Shown here piece after piece: positions 1 through 7,902 of a stretch of 23,314 nucleotides of DNA. The DNA is taken from assembly GCA_041741375.1 (NCBI GenBank), contig JBGSKF010000170.1:1-23314 (forward strand), read 5' to 3'. The translations under genes were made by a program, and so were the position numbers. This DNA is from OFTM291 sp041741375. Its GTDB lineage: Bacteria > Gemmatimonadota > Gemmatimonadetes > Gemmatimonadales > GWC2-71-9. Positions within the stretch are counted from its first letter, which is position 1; every line of letters starts with the position of its first letter. The notes below the pieces were generated by a model. The model saw nothing but the letters and a program-made list of their open reading frames with translations, did not search any database and was not told where the DNA came from.

Positions 1-281
1 GCGTGGCGTCGGCTCCGGACGCCCCGCCGACCCCACCGGGCACACCGGCTCCCCTCCAGATCGTGGACCTCCCGGTGGCGGAAGATGATTCCGCCTCCCC
101 CCGCCGACTCGTTCCCGAGGTGAGCGGGCGCACGGTCCGGGAAGCGGTCCTGCTCCTTCACCGCCGGGGATTTCGGGTGCGGGTGACCGGTTCCGGTGTG
201 GTCCGGGGGAGTCACCCGGCCGCTGGCGCCACGCTGGCTCCGGGGGCCACGGTCCAGATCCTGGCGGGCGACGCCCCCTGA
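1..281 (+). CDS. ftsI: C-terminal end of a PASTA-containing penicillin-binding protein (FtsI/SpoVD type), 5' truncated by the window
   Basis: The reading frame is already open at the left edge (codons in phase from base 3) and stops with TGA at 279-281. The visible 92 or so residues are a Pro/Ala-rich linker followed by one PASTA-like domain, starting near LVPEVSGRTVREAVLLL and ending GATVQIL. PASTA domains bind peptidoglycan or muropeptide-like ligands, and are common at the C-terminus of class B penicillin-binding proteins that crosslink septal murein. The transpeptidase domain lies outside the window. A position 11 bp upstream of murE is the usual place of ftsI in dcw clusters, so the name is inferred from that context plus the PASTA tail. 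Another PASTA protein cannot be excluded. Confidence 0.7.
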   Translation, partial: VASAPDAPPTPPGTPAPLQIVDLPVAEDDSASPRRLVPEVSGRTVREAVLLLHRRGFRVRVTGSGVVRGSHPAAGATLAPGATVQILAGDAP

Positions 282-292
282 ATGGCCCTCCC

Positions 293-1771
293 GTGACGAT
301 CGAGTCCCCTCCCTCCTGGTCCACGCTGGTGGCGGAATTGCGCGCCGCCGATCTCCTCCTGTCTGCCCCGGACCTGCCTCCCGGGCATCGCTTCACGGGC
401 CTGGCCATCGACAGCCGCCAGATCGAGGCCGGTGCGCTCTTTCTCGCCGTCCCCGGGACCCGCACCGATGGGCACGATCATGTCCCCGATGCCGTGAGGC
501 GGGGAGCGGCGGCTGTCATGGTCGTACGCCCCGTGGAGTGTCCTGTTCCCGTGATCCAGGTGCGGGACACGCATCGGGCGACGGTGGTGCTCGCCCGGGC
601 CTGGCATCGCGACCCGGCCGCCGGCCTGCGGCTGCACGCCGTGACGGGAACCAACGGCAAAACCACCACCAGCAGCATTCTTCGCCATCTGATGAATGAC
701 GCGGAGGATGCGGGTGTTCTGGGCACGCTCGGCGCCCTGGATGGGGCGGGCCGGATCATTCCCGGCACGGCGGCCCTGACCACGCCGGGGCCCCTCGATC
801 TCCAGGCCACGCTGGCGGCTCTGCGGAACCGGGGGTGCCGCACGGTGACTATGGAGGCGAGCAGCCACAGTCTCGATCAGGGCCGGCTCGATGGCATTCT
901 CTTCACCTCGGCGGTGTTCACCAACCTCACCCGGGACCACCTCGATTACCATGGGACGATGGAAGCCTACCGGGCGGCCAAGCTCCGGCTGCTCGATCTT
1001 CTGGCCCCCGCGGGTGTCGTCGTCGTGAATCGGGACGATCCCGCCTGGACCGCAGTGGCCGGGAGAACGTCCCGGATTCCGGTGACGTTCGGATTGACGC
1101 CCGGGGCCGACTGCGGCGCCGCCGAACCGGTGGAGGATGCGACGGGGAGCCGGTTCCGCCTCACGGGGCGTTTCGGCTCCGCGGACGTGCGGCTTCCGAT
1201 GCCGGGCTCCTTCAACATGGCCAATGCGCTGGCGGCGGCCGCGGTGCCGCTCGCCCTTGGCATGCCGGTGGCCGAAGTGGCGGAGCGGCTCGGTACGGTG
1301 CCCCAGGTGCCGGGACGCATGGAACGGATCAGTGATCGTCCCTGCGTCGTGATCCGGGACTACGCCCACACACCCGATGCCCTGGAGCGAGCCTGCGGGA
1401 CGCTCCGCCCCCTGACCTCCGGTCGGCTGATCGTGCTCTTCGGCTGCGGGGGCGACCGGGACCGCGGGAAACGGCCCCTGATGGGGGAGGTGGTGGACCG
1501 GATGGCCGACGTGGCCATCGTGACCTCGGACAATCCCCGCACGGAAGATCCCGAACGGATCGTGGATGACATCGTGCCTGCTCTGCGGCGGATTCCCGTG
1601 GTGCGCCGGGTGGATCGCCGGGAGGCCATCGCGGAGGCCCTCACCCTGGCCCGCCCGGGCGACACGGTTCTGCTCGCCGGCAAGGGGCACGAGACATACC
1701 AGATCGTGGGTACCGTCTCCCATCCCTTCGATGAGCGGGCCATCGTGCAGGAACTCCTCGGATCCCCATGA
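293..1771 (+). CDS. murE: MurE, UDP-MurNAc-L-Ala-D-Glu:meso-diaminopimelate ligase
   Basis: A cytoplasmic ATP-dependent ligase that adds the third amino acid to the UDP-MurNAc peptide. The 492-aa product has the Mur-ligase layout. An N-terminal UDP-substrate domain carries a DSRQIEAGALF motif near residue 40. The central ATPase has the P-loop TGTNGKTTT at 118-126. The C-terminal domain contains RDYAHTPDALE and the DNPRTEDP motif at about 413-420. In this family the DNPR form marks meso-DAP specificity, whereas lysine-adding enzymes differ there, so the cell wall is probably DAP type. The start is the GTG at 293, 11 bp after ftsI; the ATG at 282 is out of frame and stops after four codons. The 3' end overlaps murF by 4 bp. 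Length is normal. Confidence 0.96.
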   Translation: MTIESPPSWSTLVAELRAADLLLSAPDLPPGHRFTGLAIDSRQIEAGALFLAVPGTRTDGHDHVPDAVRRGAAAVMVVRPVECPVPVIQVRDTHRATVVLARAWHRDPAAGLRLHAVTGTNGKTTTSSILRHLMNDAEDAGVLGTLGALDGAGRIIPGTAALTTPGPLDLQATLAALRNRGCRTVTMEASSHSLDQGRLDGILFTSAVFTNLTRDHLDYHGTMEAYRAAKLRLLDLLAPAGVVVVNRDDPAWTAVAGRTSRIPVTFGLTPGADCGAAEPVEDATGSRFRLTGRFGSADVRLPMPGSFNMANALAAAAVPLALGMPVAEVAERLGTVPQVPGRMERISDRPCVVIRDYAHTPDALERACGTLRPLTSGRLIVLFGCGGDRDRGKRPLMGEVVDRMADVAIVTSDNPRTEDPERIVDDIVPALRRIPVVRRVDRREAIAEALTLARPGDTVLLAGKGHETYQIVGTVSHPFDERAIVQELLGSP

Positions 1772-3141
1772 CCACCTGGACCGCCGCCACCGTGTCGGCC
1801 GCTCTCGGGTTGTCCGGGGGCGATCCCGCCCTCCGATTCTCCTCCATCACGACCGACACCCGGGCGTTGGTTCGGGACTCCGAGGCCGGTGGCCTCTTCG
1901 TGGCGCTCCGCGGAGACCGCTTCGACGGGCACACCTTCCTGGCCGAGGCCCGGGATGCGGGGGCGACGGGCGCCGTGGTGCGCGAGGGAACCGCCCCGGT
2001 GGCCGGTCTCCGGCTCTTCTCCGTTCCCGATACGCTTCACGCCTATGGTGACCTGGCGGCCGCGCGTCGTCGTCAGATCCCGGGCCCCGTGGTGGCGATC
2101 ACCGGTACCAACGGGAAGACCTCCACCAAGGAAATGGTGGCGGCCATCCTGCGGCTGCGATACGCGACCCACGCCACTCCCGCCAACCTGAACAACCTTG
2201 TCGGCGTGCCTCACACCGTGCTCAGCGCTCCCGCGGGGACCGAGGCGTTGGTGGTGGAAGCGGGGGCGTCCGTGCCGGGGGAGATCGCCCGGTATCGGGA
2301 GATCCTGCGCCCCGATATCGCGGTGGTCACCAACGTGGCTCCGGGTCACCTGGAGGGGTTCGGAGATCTCGCCGGAGTGCTTCGGGAGAAGACATCGCTT
2401 CTGGAGGAGGTCCCCCTGGCGGTGGTGGGGACCGAGCCCGCCGTGCTCGCGGATCGCGCGCGCACGCTCGCGGCGAAGGTCGTGGTCGCGGGACTTGGCG
2501 AGGGCGATGTGCAGGCCGGGCCCGTGACGATCGACGCCTGCGGGTGTCCGCACTGGGCCCTCGAGGGAGTGGAGGTGCAACTCTCGATTCCGGGCCGTCA
2601 TCAGGTGGCCAATGCGATGCTCGCCTGGGCGGTGGGCGCCGCGCTGGGATTCGAGCCCGGCGCCATGGCGGGTGCCCTTGCCTCGGTTGAGCTCCCGGGG
2701 GGGCGGGGCGAGATCCGCCGGCAGGAGGATTTTCTGATCCTCCATGACGCCTACAACGCCAATCCGCATTCCTTCCGCGGGACCATCGCCATGGCACGCG
2801 ATCTTCGGGCGGCTACCGGACGGCGGTTGGTGTTCGTGGCCGGCACCATGCGGGAACTGGGGTCTGAGGCGGCGCAGTGGCATCGGGAGGTGGGATCGGC
2901 GCTCCGGGAGTTGCGTCCCGAGGTGCTTGCCGTGGTGGGTGAGTTTGGTTCCGCGCTGACCAGTCTCGGCCCGCCGCCGGAGGGCGTGGTGGAGCTGATC
3001 GCCTCCGACCCCCTGGCGTTGGCGCCGGTCCTGAGGCCCCATCTGCGGGGCACCGACCTGGTGGTGCTCAAGGCATCCCGCGGGGTGGCGCTCGAACGTA
3101 TACTTCCGCTGCTGGTGTCGCCGGCCGCTCCCCCGGACTGA
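1768..3141 (+). CDS. murF: MurF, UDP-MurNAc-tripeptide:D-Ala-D-Ala ligase
   Basis: Completes the cytoplasmic UDP-MurNAc-pentapeptide by adding the D-Ala-D-Ala dipeptide with ATP. The 457-aa protein carries the MurF-type P-loop TGTNGKTSTK beginning at residue 112, the NLNNLVGVPHTVL segment that follows it in this family, and the C-terminal DAYNANPHSF motif typical of MurF. The ATG start overlaps the murE TGA (ATGA), pointing to coupled translation. The D-Ala-D-Ala supplier ddl is not in this window, so the dipeptide must come from a gene elsewhere. Length and motif order are ordinary and no frameshift is seen. Confidence 0.95.
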   Translation: MTTWTAATVSAALGLSGGDPALRFSSITTDTRALVRDSEAGGLFVALRGDRFDGHTFLAEARDAGATGAVVREGTAPVAGLRLFSVPDTLHAYGDLAAARRRQIPGPVVAITGTNGKTSTKEMVAAILRLRYATHATPANLNNLVGVPHTVLSAPAGTEALVVEAGASVPGEIARYREILRPDIAVVTNVAPGHLEGFGDLAGVLREKTSLLEEVPLAVVGTEPAVLADRARTLAAKVVVAGLGEGDVQAGPVTIDACGCPHWALEGVEVQLSIPGRHQVANAMLAWAVGAALGFEPGAMAGALASVELPGGRGEIRRQEDFLILHDAYNANPHSFRGTIAMARDLRAATGRRLVFVAGTMRELGSEAAQWHREVGSALRELRPEVLAVVGEFGSALTSLGPPPEGVVELIASDPLALAPVLRPHLRGTDLVVLKASRGVALERILPLLVSPAAPPD

Positions 3142-3147
3142 GGACTC

Positions 3148-4266
3148 ATGCTCTATCACCTGCTGGCACCCCTGGGCGGCCTCTTCAATCTGTTTTCGTA
3201 CATCAGTTTCCGGGCGGCGGGGGCCACCGTCACCGCCCTGCTCATCGCGTTTGTGGCGGGGCCCGCCGTCATCCGCCGGCTCCGGATCCTCAAGGTGGGA
3301 CAGGTGGTGCGCGCCGATTTCCTCACGACTCACGAGGGCAAGCGGGGCACGCCGACCATGGGGGGGCTGATCATCCTGCTCGCCACGATCGTTCCCACGC
3401 TCTTGTGGGCGCCTCTCACCAACCGGTTTGTCGTCATCGCCATGCTGGCCACTCTCTGGATGGGGGTCATCGGGTTTCTCGATGATTACCTCAAGGTTGT
3501 GCAGGGCCGGTCCCGGGGGCTCATCGCGCGGTACAAGCTCGTGGGCCAGATCGCGTTCGGTGTGGCACTCGCGCTGGTGTTGATGCGCTGGCCCGTGGTG
3601 TCGCCCGAGACGATTCCGGTCACCGGCACCACCATTCCCTTCTTCAAGTTCGTGGTGGTGTCCTTTGCGCCGTGGCTTTACGTGGTCTTTGTGACGGGGG
3701 TAGTGACCGGATTCAGCAATGGCGTCAACCTGACCGACGGATTGGATGGCCTGGCCACCGGGCTCAGTGCGATCGCGGCCGGCGCCTTCGCCTTTTTCGC
3801 CTATCTCTTCGGGCGCGTGGATGCGACCAGCTACCTCAACCTCTACTACCTCCCCGGCGCGGGCGAGCTCACCATCTTCTGCGGGGCGCTCCTGGGGGCC
3901 ACGGTGGGCTTCCTCTGGTTCAACGCCCATCCCGCCCGGGTCTTCATGGGGGACACGGGGAGCCTCGCCCTCGGAGGAGCGTTCGGAACGGTGGCCATTC
4001 TCCTCAAGGCGGAGTTCCTGCTGGTGATCATCGGGGGGGTGTTCGTGGCCGAGGCGGGGTCCGTCATGCTGCAGACCAGCGTATACAAATGGTACCGGCG
4101 CACCCGGGGTCGGGAGTATGCCGATGCCCACCGGGTGTTCCGGATGGCACCCCTGCACCATCACTTCGAGAAGCTGGGATGGGCCGAGACCACCGTCGTG
4201 ACCCGCTTTTACATCATCGGGCTGATCTGCGCCCTGGTGGCCCTCTCCACCCTGAAGCTGCGATGA
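3148..4266 (+). CDS. mraY: MraY, phospho-MurNAc-pentapeptide transferase (lipid I synthase)
   Basis: Integral membrane enzyme that transfers phospho-MurNAc-pentapeptide to undecaprenyl phosphate, giving lipid I on the inner face of the membrane. The 372-aa sequence is strongly hydrophobic with about ten predicted membrane segments. It holds the family's cytosolic motifs: DDYLKVV with Asp112 and Asp113, NLTDGLDG at 194-201, FMGDTGSLALGG at 266-277 and PLHHHFEKLGW at 335-345, which include the Mg2+ and catalytic aspartates. The ATG follows the murF stop by 6 bp, with TGAGGA as a close ribosome-binding sequence. The gene overlaps murD by 4 bp. Nothing is missing relative to the family. Confidence 0.97.
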   Translation: MLYHLLAPLGGLFNLFSYISFRAAGATVTALLIAFVAGPAVIRRLRILKVGQVVRADFLTTHEGKRGTPTMGGLIILLATIVPTLLWAPLTNRFVVIAMLATLWMGVIGFLDDYLKVVQGRSRGLIARYKLVGQIAFGVALALVLMRWPVVSPETIPVTGTTIPFFKFVVVSFAPWLYVVFVTGVVTGFSNGVNLTDGLDGLATGLSAIAAGAFAFFAYLFGRVDATSYLNLYYLPGAGELTIFCGALLGATVGFLWFNAHPARVFMGDTGSLALGGAFGTVAILLKAEFLLVIIGGVFVAEAGSVMLQTSVYKWYRRTRGREYADAHRVFRMAPLHHHFEKLGWAETTVVTRFYIIGLICALVALSTLKLR

Positions 4267-5624
4267 CGCACTTCACGACCTGGGGCGGTGACGGGGCCGA
4301 GGTGGCGGTGTTGGGGCTCGGCCGGAGTGGCGTGGCCGCCACGCGCCTGCTGCATCGCCATGGCATCGCGGTGTATGCCTCCGACCTCGATCCCTCACGG
4401 GGGGGGGCTCCCGAGGTGCGCTCCGCGGAGGGGACCGGCGTGACGATCGAATGTGGCCGGCACGACCTCGATCGCATCGCCCGGGCCCGGGCGGTCATCG
4501 TGTCGCCTGGGATTCCCCCGGCCGCCGACCCGGTGGAAGCGGCCCGGAAGGCGGGAGTCGAGATTCGGGCCGAGGTCGATCTCGGGTTCGATGCCCTCCC
4601 ACCCGAGGTGCGAATCGTGGGCGTCACCGGGACGAACGGGAAGACGACGACGACGGCTCTGGTTGAGCATCTGCTCACGGCGGCGGGAGTGCGGGCGGTG
4701 GCGGCGGGGAACATCGGGACTCCCCTCTCGGAGGTGGCGCTGGCGCCCGTCCTGCCGGAGTGGATCGCGGTGGAGCTCTCCTCCTTCCAGCTGCATGATG
4801 CTCCAGCCTTCCGTCCCGACATCGGCATCCTCACCAACCTGAGTCCCGACCACCTGGACCGGTACCCGGACGTGCCCTCGTACTACGCCGACAAGGCGCG
4901 CCTCTTCCGGCACGCGGACGCCGGCAGCATCTGGGTCCAGAACGCCGATGACGCCGCGGTGAAGGAAATGATGATGGGTGTCCGGGGCCTCCAACGCTCG
5001 GTGTCGGTGAAGGGTCCGGCCGATGGATGGTACGACGCGGGTGAGCACATGCTGCGGATCGGATCGGCCCCTCTCCTGGCGCGCGCGGCCCTTCCTCTCC
5101 TGGGAGTGCACAACGTGGCCAACGCCCTGATGGCGGCCCTGGCCGTGGAGCAGGCCGGGATCGATCTCCCCCTCCTCGCGGAGGGACTCCGCTCCTTCCG
5201 GGCTTTGCCCCACCGACTCGAGCCCGTGGGGGAAACGGGGGGCGTCCTCTGGATCAACGATTCCAAGGCGACGAACGTCGCCTCGACCACGGTGGCGGTG
5301 CAGGCCATGGACCGTCCCTTCATCCTCCTGCTCGGGGGACGCCACAAGGGGGAAACCTATCGTGGTCTTGCTCCCCTCTTGAGGGTGCGTTGCCGGGGAG
5401 TGGTGGCCTATGGCGAGGCCCGGGACATCATCCTCTCGGATCTGGCGGACGCGGTGACGGTGACGCCCGCGGGGGACTTCCCCGAGGTCATGGCCCAGGC
5501 CGCCCGCCTGGCTCGGCCCGGCGACGCCGTCCTGCTCTCTCCGGCCTGCTCGAGCTACGACATGTTCCGCAACTACGAGGATCGGGGAGAGACGTTTCGC
5601 TCGCTCGCCGGTGGATCGCCGTGA
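4263..5624 (+). CDS. murD: MurD, UDP-MurNAc-L-alanine:D-glutamate ligase
   Basis: Cytoplasmic ATP-dependent ligase adding D-Glu to UDP-MurNAc-L-Ala. The frame is open far upstream, inside mraY, but the ATG at 4263 that overlaps the mraY stop (ATGA) gives a family-typical N-terminus with the Rossmann-like AVLGLGRSGVAATRLL stretch and a 453-aa product. The P-loop TGTNGKTTTT starts at residue 122. Later come ELSSFQL, the NDSKATN motif, LLLGGRHKGE and the C-terminal LSPACSSYDMFRNYE segment, all diagnostic of MurD rather than MurC, MurE or MurF. The stop overlaps the ftsW GTG. Confidence 0.96.
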   Translation: MTHFTTWGGDGAEVAVLGLGRSGVAATRLLHRHGIAVYASDLDPSRGGAPEVRSAEGTGVTIECGRHDLDRIARARAVIVSPGIPPAADPVEAARKAGVEIRAEVDLGFDALPPEVRIVGVTGTNGKTTTTALVEHLLTAAGVRAVAAGNIGTPLSEVALAPVLPEWIAVELSSFQLHDAPAFRPDIGILTNLSPDHLDRYPDVPSYYADKARLFRHADAGSIWVQNADDAAVKEMMMGVRGLQRSVSVKGPADGWYDAGEHMLRIGSAPLLARAALPLLGVHNVANALMAALAVEQAGIDLPLLAEGLRSFRALPHRLEPVGETGGVLWINDSKATNVASTTVAVQAMDRPFILLLGGRHKGETYRGLAPLLRVRCRGVVAYGEARDIILSDLADAVTVTPAGDFPEVMAQAARLARPGDAVLLSPACSSYDMFRNYEDRGETFRSLAGGSP

Positions 5625-6754
5625 CGTCCCGCACCATCGAGCACCCCGGCGATGTCCGGTGGGAAACCCGGCTCCTCCTGGTGGTCACCGCGACCCTGAC
5701 CGTGTTTGGCATCGTGAGTCTCTTCGGCGCGGCCAGCTTCCAGACCGGGGCCCTGGGGTTCGCGGTCCGCCAGGGAACCGGGGCCCTCGCGGGGGGCGTG
5801 CTCCTCCTGGTGGCCGCCCGGACGGACTATCGGGTGTGGCGTCGTCTCGCCTGGCCCCTCCTGGTGGCCACACTCCTCCTCCTTCTCGTCCCGGTCCTCC
5901 CGTTCACCACCGCGATCGCGCCCGTGACGAACGGCGCCCGCCGGTGGATTTCGCTCGGTCCCGTCACCTTCCAGCCCTCGGAGGTGGCCAAGTTCGTGAT
6001 CGTCGTCTGGGCTGCGATGCTCGCCGCCAAGAAGGGAGCCGGGGTGCGGAGGTTTCGGCGTGGGGTGGCCCCGTTTCTGGTGGTCATCGGGAGCGTGTCT
6101 CTCCTGATCCTGCTCCAACCGAATCTCTCCATGGCCACGGTGGTGGCGATGCTCGGAGGGCTCGTGCTCTTCACGGCGGGAGCCAAGATCGGACACTTCC
6201 TCCTGTTGGGTGCCGGGGCCGTTCTGCTGGTGTTTCAGCAGATCGCCGAGGCCCAGTACCGCCTGGCACGGTGGACCTCGTTCCTCAACCAGGGGTCCGG
6301 CATCGAAGGCGACCTCACCCAGGTGCAGCAGTCACTCATCGGCATCGGATCGGGGGGAGCTCTCGGCACCGGCTTCGGCCAGGGCCAACTCAAGCTGGGG
6401 CACCTCCCGTATGCCTATTCCGACTTCATCTTCAGCACCATCGGGGAGGAGTGGGGATTCCTGGGGGTCGTTCTCGTCCTCGGGTTGTACGGACTCTTCT
6501 GCTGGATGGGATTCCGGATCGCCCGGACCATCGAGGATCCCTTCGGCCAGTTTCTGGCCACCGGACTGACCGCGGCCATCGGCGTGACCGCCCTCCTCCA
6601 TGTAGCCGTGACGCTCGGCGTGATGCCCGCCACGGGGTTGACCCTCCCGTTCATGTCCTACGGTCGCTCAAGCCTCATGATGAGTCTTCTGACCACCGGC
6701 GTACTCCTCAGCGTGGGCCGGGCCCGCGGACGACCTCCGACTCCCTCCCGATGA
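5621..6754 (+). CDS. ftsW: FtsW, SEDS-family septal peptidoglycan glycosyltransferase, with atypical signature residues
   Basis: Polytopic membrane protein that polymerises lipid II into glycan strands at the septum with its partner class B PBP (the ftsI tail at the window start). The start is the GTG at 5621, overlapping the murD TGA; the open frame extends further upstream only as a shadow of murD. The 377-aa product has the SEDS landmarks GARRWISLGP at 105-114, QPSEVAK at 118-124, GIGSGGALGTGFGQG, and the DFIFSTIGEEWGFLG loop whose Asp268 matches the catalytic SEDS aspartate. Two places are unusual. The residues before that Asp read PYAYSD instead of the common PEAHTD or PEAQTD. The usual SYGGSS signature reads SYGRSS, with Arg349. 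FtsW is preferred over RodA because of the dcw context. Confidence 0.92.
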   Translation: MTSRTIEHPGDVRWETRLLLVVTATLTVFGIVSLFGAASFQTGALGFAVRQGTGALAGGVLLLVAARTDYRVWRRLAWPLLVATLLLLLVPVLPFTTAIAPVTNGARRWISLGPVTFQPSEVAKFVIVVWAAMLAAKKGAGVRRFRRGVAPFLVVIGSVSLLILLQPNLSMATVVAMLGGLVLFTAGAKIGHFLLLGAGAVLLVFQQIAEAQYRLARWTSFLNQGSGIEGDLTQVQQSLIGIGSGGALGTGFGQGQLKLGHLPYAYSDFIFSTIGEEWGFLGVVLVLGLYGLFCWMGFRIARTIEDPFGQFLATGLTAAIGVTALLHVAVTLGVMPATGLTLPFMSYGRSSLMMSLLTTGVLLSVGRARGRPPTPSR

Positions 6755-7851
6755 CTCCGCCGGCCCCCGCGATCCTGATTGCCGGAGGAGGAACCGGCGG
6801 CCACCTCATGCCGGCCCTCGCCCTGGCGGAGACGATCCGGCGCGATCGCCCGGGCTGGACCGTGCACCTGGTCGGTGCCCGGCGGGGAGTGGAACAGATG
6901 ATTCTCCCGCAGCGGGATTTCCCCTTCACTCTCCTTCCCTTCGAGCCGCTCTACCGGCGGCAGTGGTGGCGCAATGCCCGATGGGTGACACTTCTTCCCC
7001 GTCTCCTGCGCCAGGTCGATCGGCTGCTCGATGATGTGCGCCCCGACCTCGTGATCGGAACCGGGGGGTATGCCTCCGGCCCGGTCGTGTGGCGGGCGAG
7101 CCGGCGGGGCATCCCCACCGCGGTGCAGGAACAGAATGCCGCTCCCGGGCTGGCCACCCGCCTCCTCGCCCGGCAGGTGCGCCATGTGTACCTCGGTGTT
7201 CCCGAGGCCCGGGATCTCCTCCGGCCCGGGAGGAAGACCAGGGTCCTCGAGACGGGGAACCCTGTCCTTCCTCCGGACCCCGCCCGGCGCCGCGCCGCTC
7301 GGGACCGGTTCGGGATCGGAGATGACCGGCCGGTGGTCCTGGTCACGGGGGGGAGCCAGGGAGCCCAGGCCATCAACCGGGCTGTGGCCGGGTGGCTCGA
7401 TGCAGGTGGGGGAGGGGGGCGAATCGTGCTCTGGGTGACCGGACGGGCCACCCACCCCGAGTGGATCCGGTGGCACCGGCCTCCCTCCGTCCAGGTCATC
7501 GATTTTCTCGATCCCATGGCGGATGGGTGGTCGGTCGCCGACCTGGTTGTCAGCCGGGCCGGGATGATGACCGTCGCCGAAGCCATGGCCTGGGGGGTGC
7601 CGGCAATCCTGATTCCGCTGCCAACCGCGGCCGGGGACCATCAAACTCCCAATGCCCGGGTGGTGGCGGATGCGGGGGCCGGGGTCTTTCTGCCGCAGGG
7701 GGCCCTCACTCCCGTGCGCCTCGGGCACGAAATCGACCTGATCCTCACCGATCCGAAACGGCGTGCGACCTGCTCAGCTCAGGCCCGTCTCCGGGGGCGC
7801 CCCGAGGCGGCCCGTACGATTCTCGGACATCTGGACAACCTGCTGTCTTGA
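6751..7851 (+). CDS. murG: MurG, lipid II synthase (undecaprenyl-PP-MurNAc-pentapeptide GlcNAc transferase)
   Basis: Peripheral membrane GT-B glycosyltransferase of the inner face that adds GlcNAc from UDP-GlcNAc to lipid I. The 366-aa product starts at the ATG overlapping the ftsW stop. The frame is open upstream as a shadow of ftsW. G-loop 1 is GGGTGGHLMPALALAE at 12-27. The second lipid-I-side motif is GTGGYASGP. QEQNAAPGLATR follows, then the GGSQGAQAIN loop at 200-209 in the C-terminal domain, and SRAGMMTVAEAMAWGVPAI with the UDP-GlcNAc-contacting Glu. All are standard for MurG. After its TGA comes the first clear gap of the operon, 51 bp before the chosen murC start. Confidence 0.96.
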   Translation: MTPPAPAILIAGGGTGGHLMPALALAETIRRDRPGWTVHLVGARRGVEQMILPQRDFPFTLLPFEPLYRRQWWRNARWVTLLPRLLRQVDRLLDDVRPDLVIGTGGYASGPVVWRASRRGIPTAVQEQNAAPGLATRLLARQVRHVYLGVPEARDLLRPGRKTRVLETGNPVLPPDPARRRAARDRFGIGDDRPVVLVTGGSQGAQAINRAVAGWLDAGGGGGRIVLWVTGRATHPEWIRWHRPPSVQVIDFLDPMADGWSVADLVVSRAGMMTVAEAMAWGVPAILIPLPTAAGDHQTPNARVVADAGAGVFLPQGALTPVRLGHEIDLILTDPKRRATCSAQARLRGRPEAARTILGHLDNLLS

Positions 7852-7861
7852 CCGTGGCTCT

Positions 7862-7889
7862 TTGCCAAGTTCAAGAATGATTTTACATT
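7862..7889 (+). promoter_or_regulatory. Possible sigma70-like promoter in front of murC
   Basis: The murG-murC gap is clearly AT-richer than its surroundings. It contains TTGCCA at 7862-7867 and TACATT at 7884-7889, separated by 16 bp, a 5/6 and 4/6 match to the -35 and -10 consensus. Transcription would begin near 7896, only a few bases before the murC ATG at 7903, giving an almost leaderless message. No Shine-Dalgarno sequence is visible in front of that ATG, which fits. Chance matches of this quality do occur, so this is tentative. Confidence 0.3.
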
Positions 7890-7902
7890 GAGTCCACAGC
7901 CC

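Noticed and set aside
1360..4164. Very long minus-strand open frame (934 codons) opposite murE, murF and mraY
   Set aside because: It lies antisense to three motif-complete genes; its translation is Arg/His/Gly/Pro-rich with no domain. Such frames are expected in GC-rich DNA.
7888..7902. TTG at 7888 as the murC start
   Set aside because: It adds only five residues, overlaps the candidate -10 hexamer, and has no ribosome site; the ATG at 7903 gives a normal MurC N-terminus.
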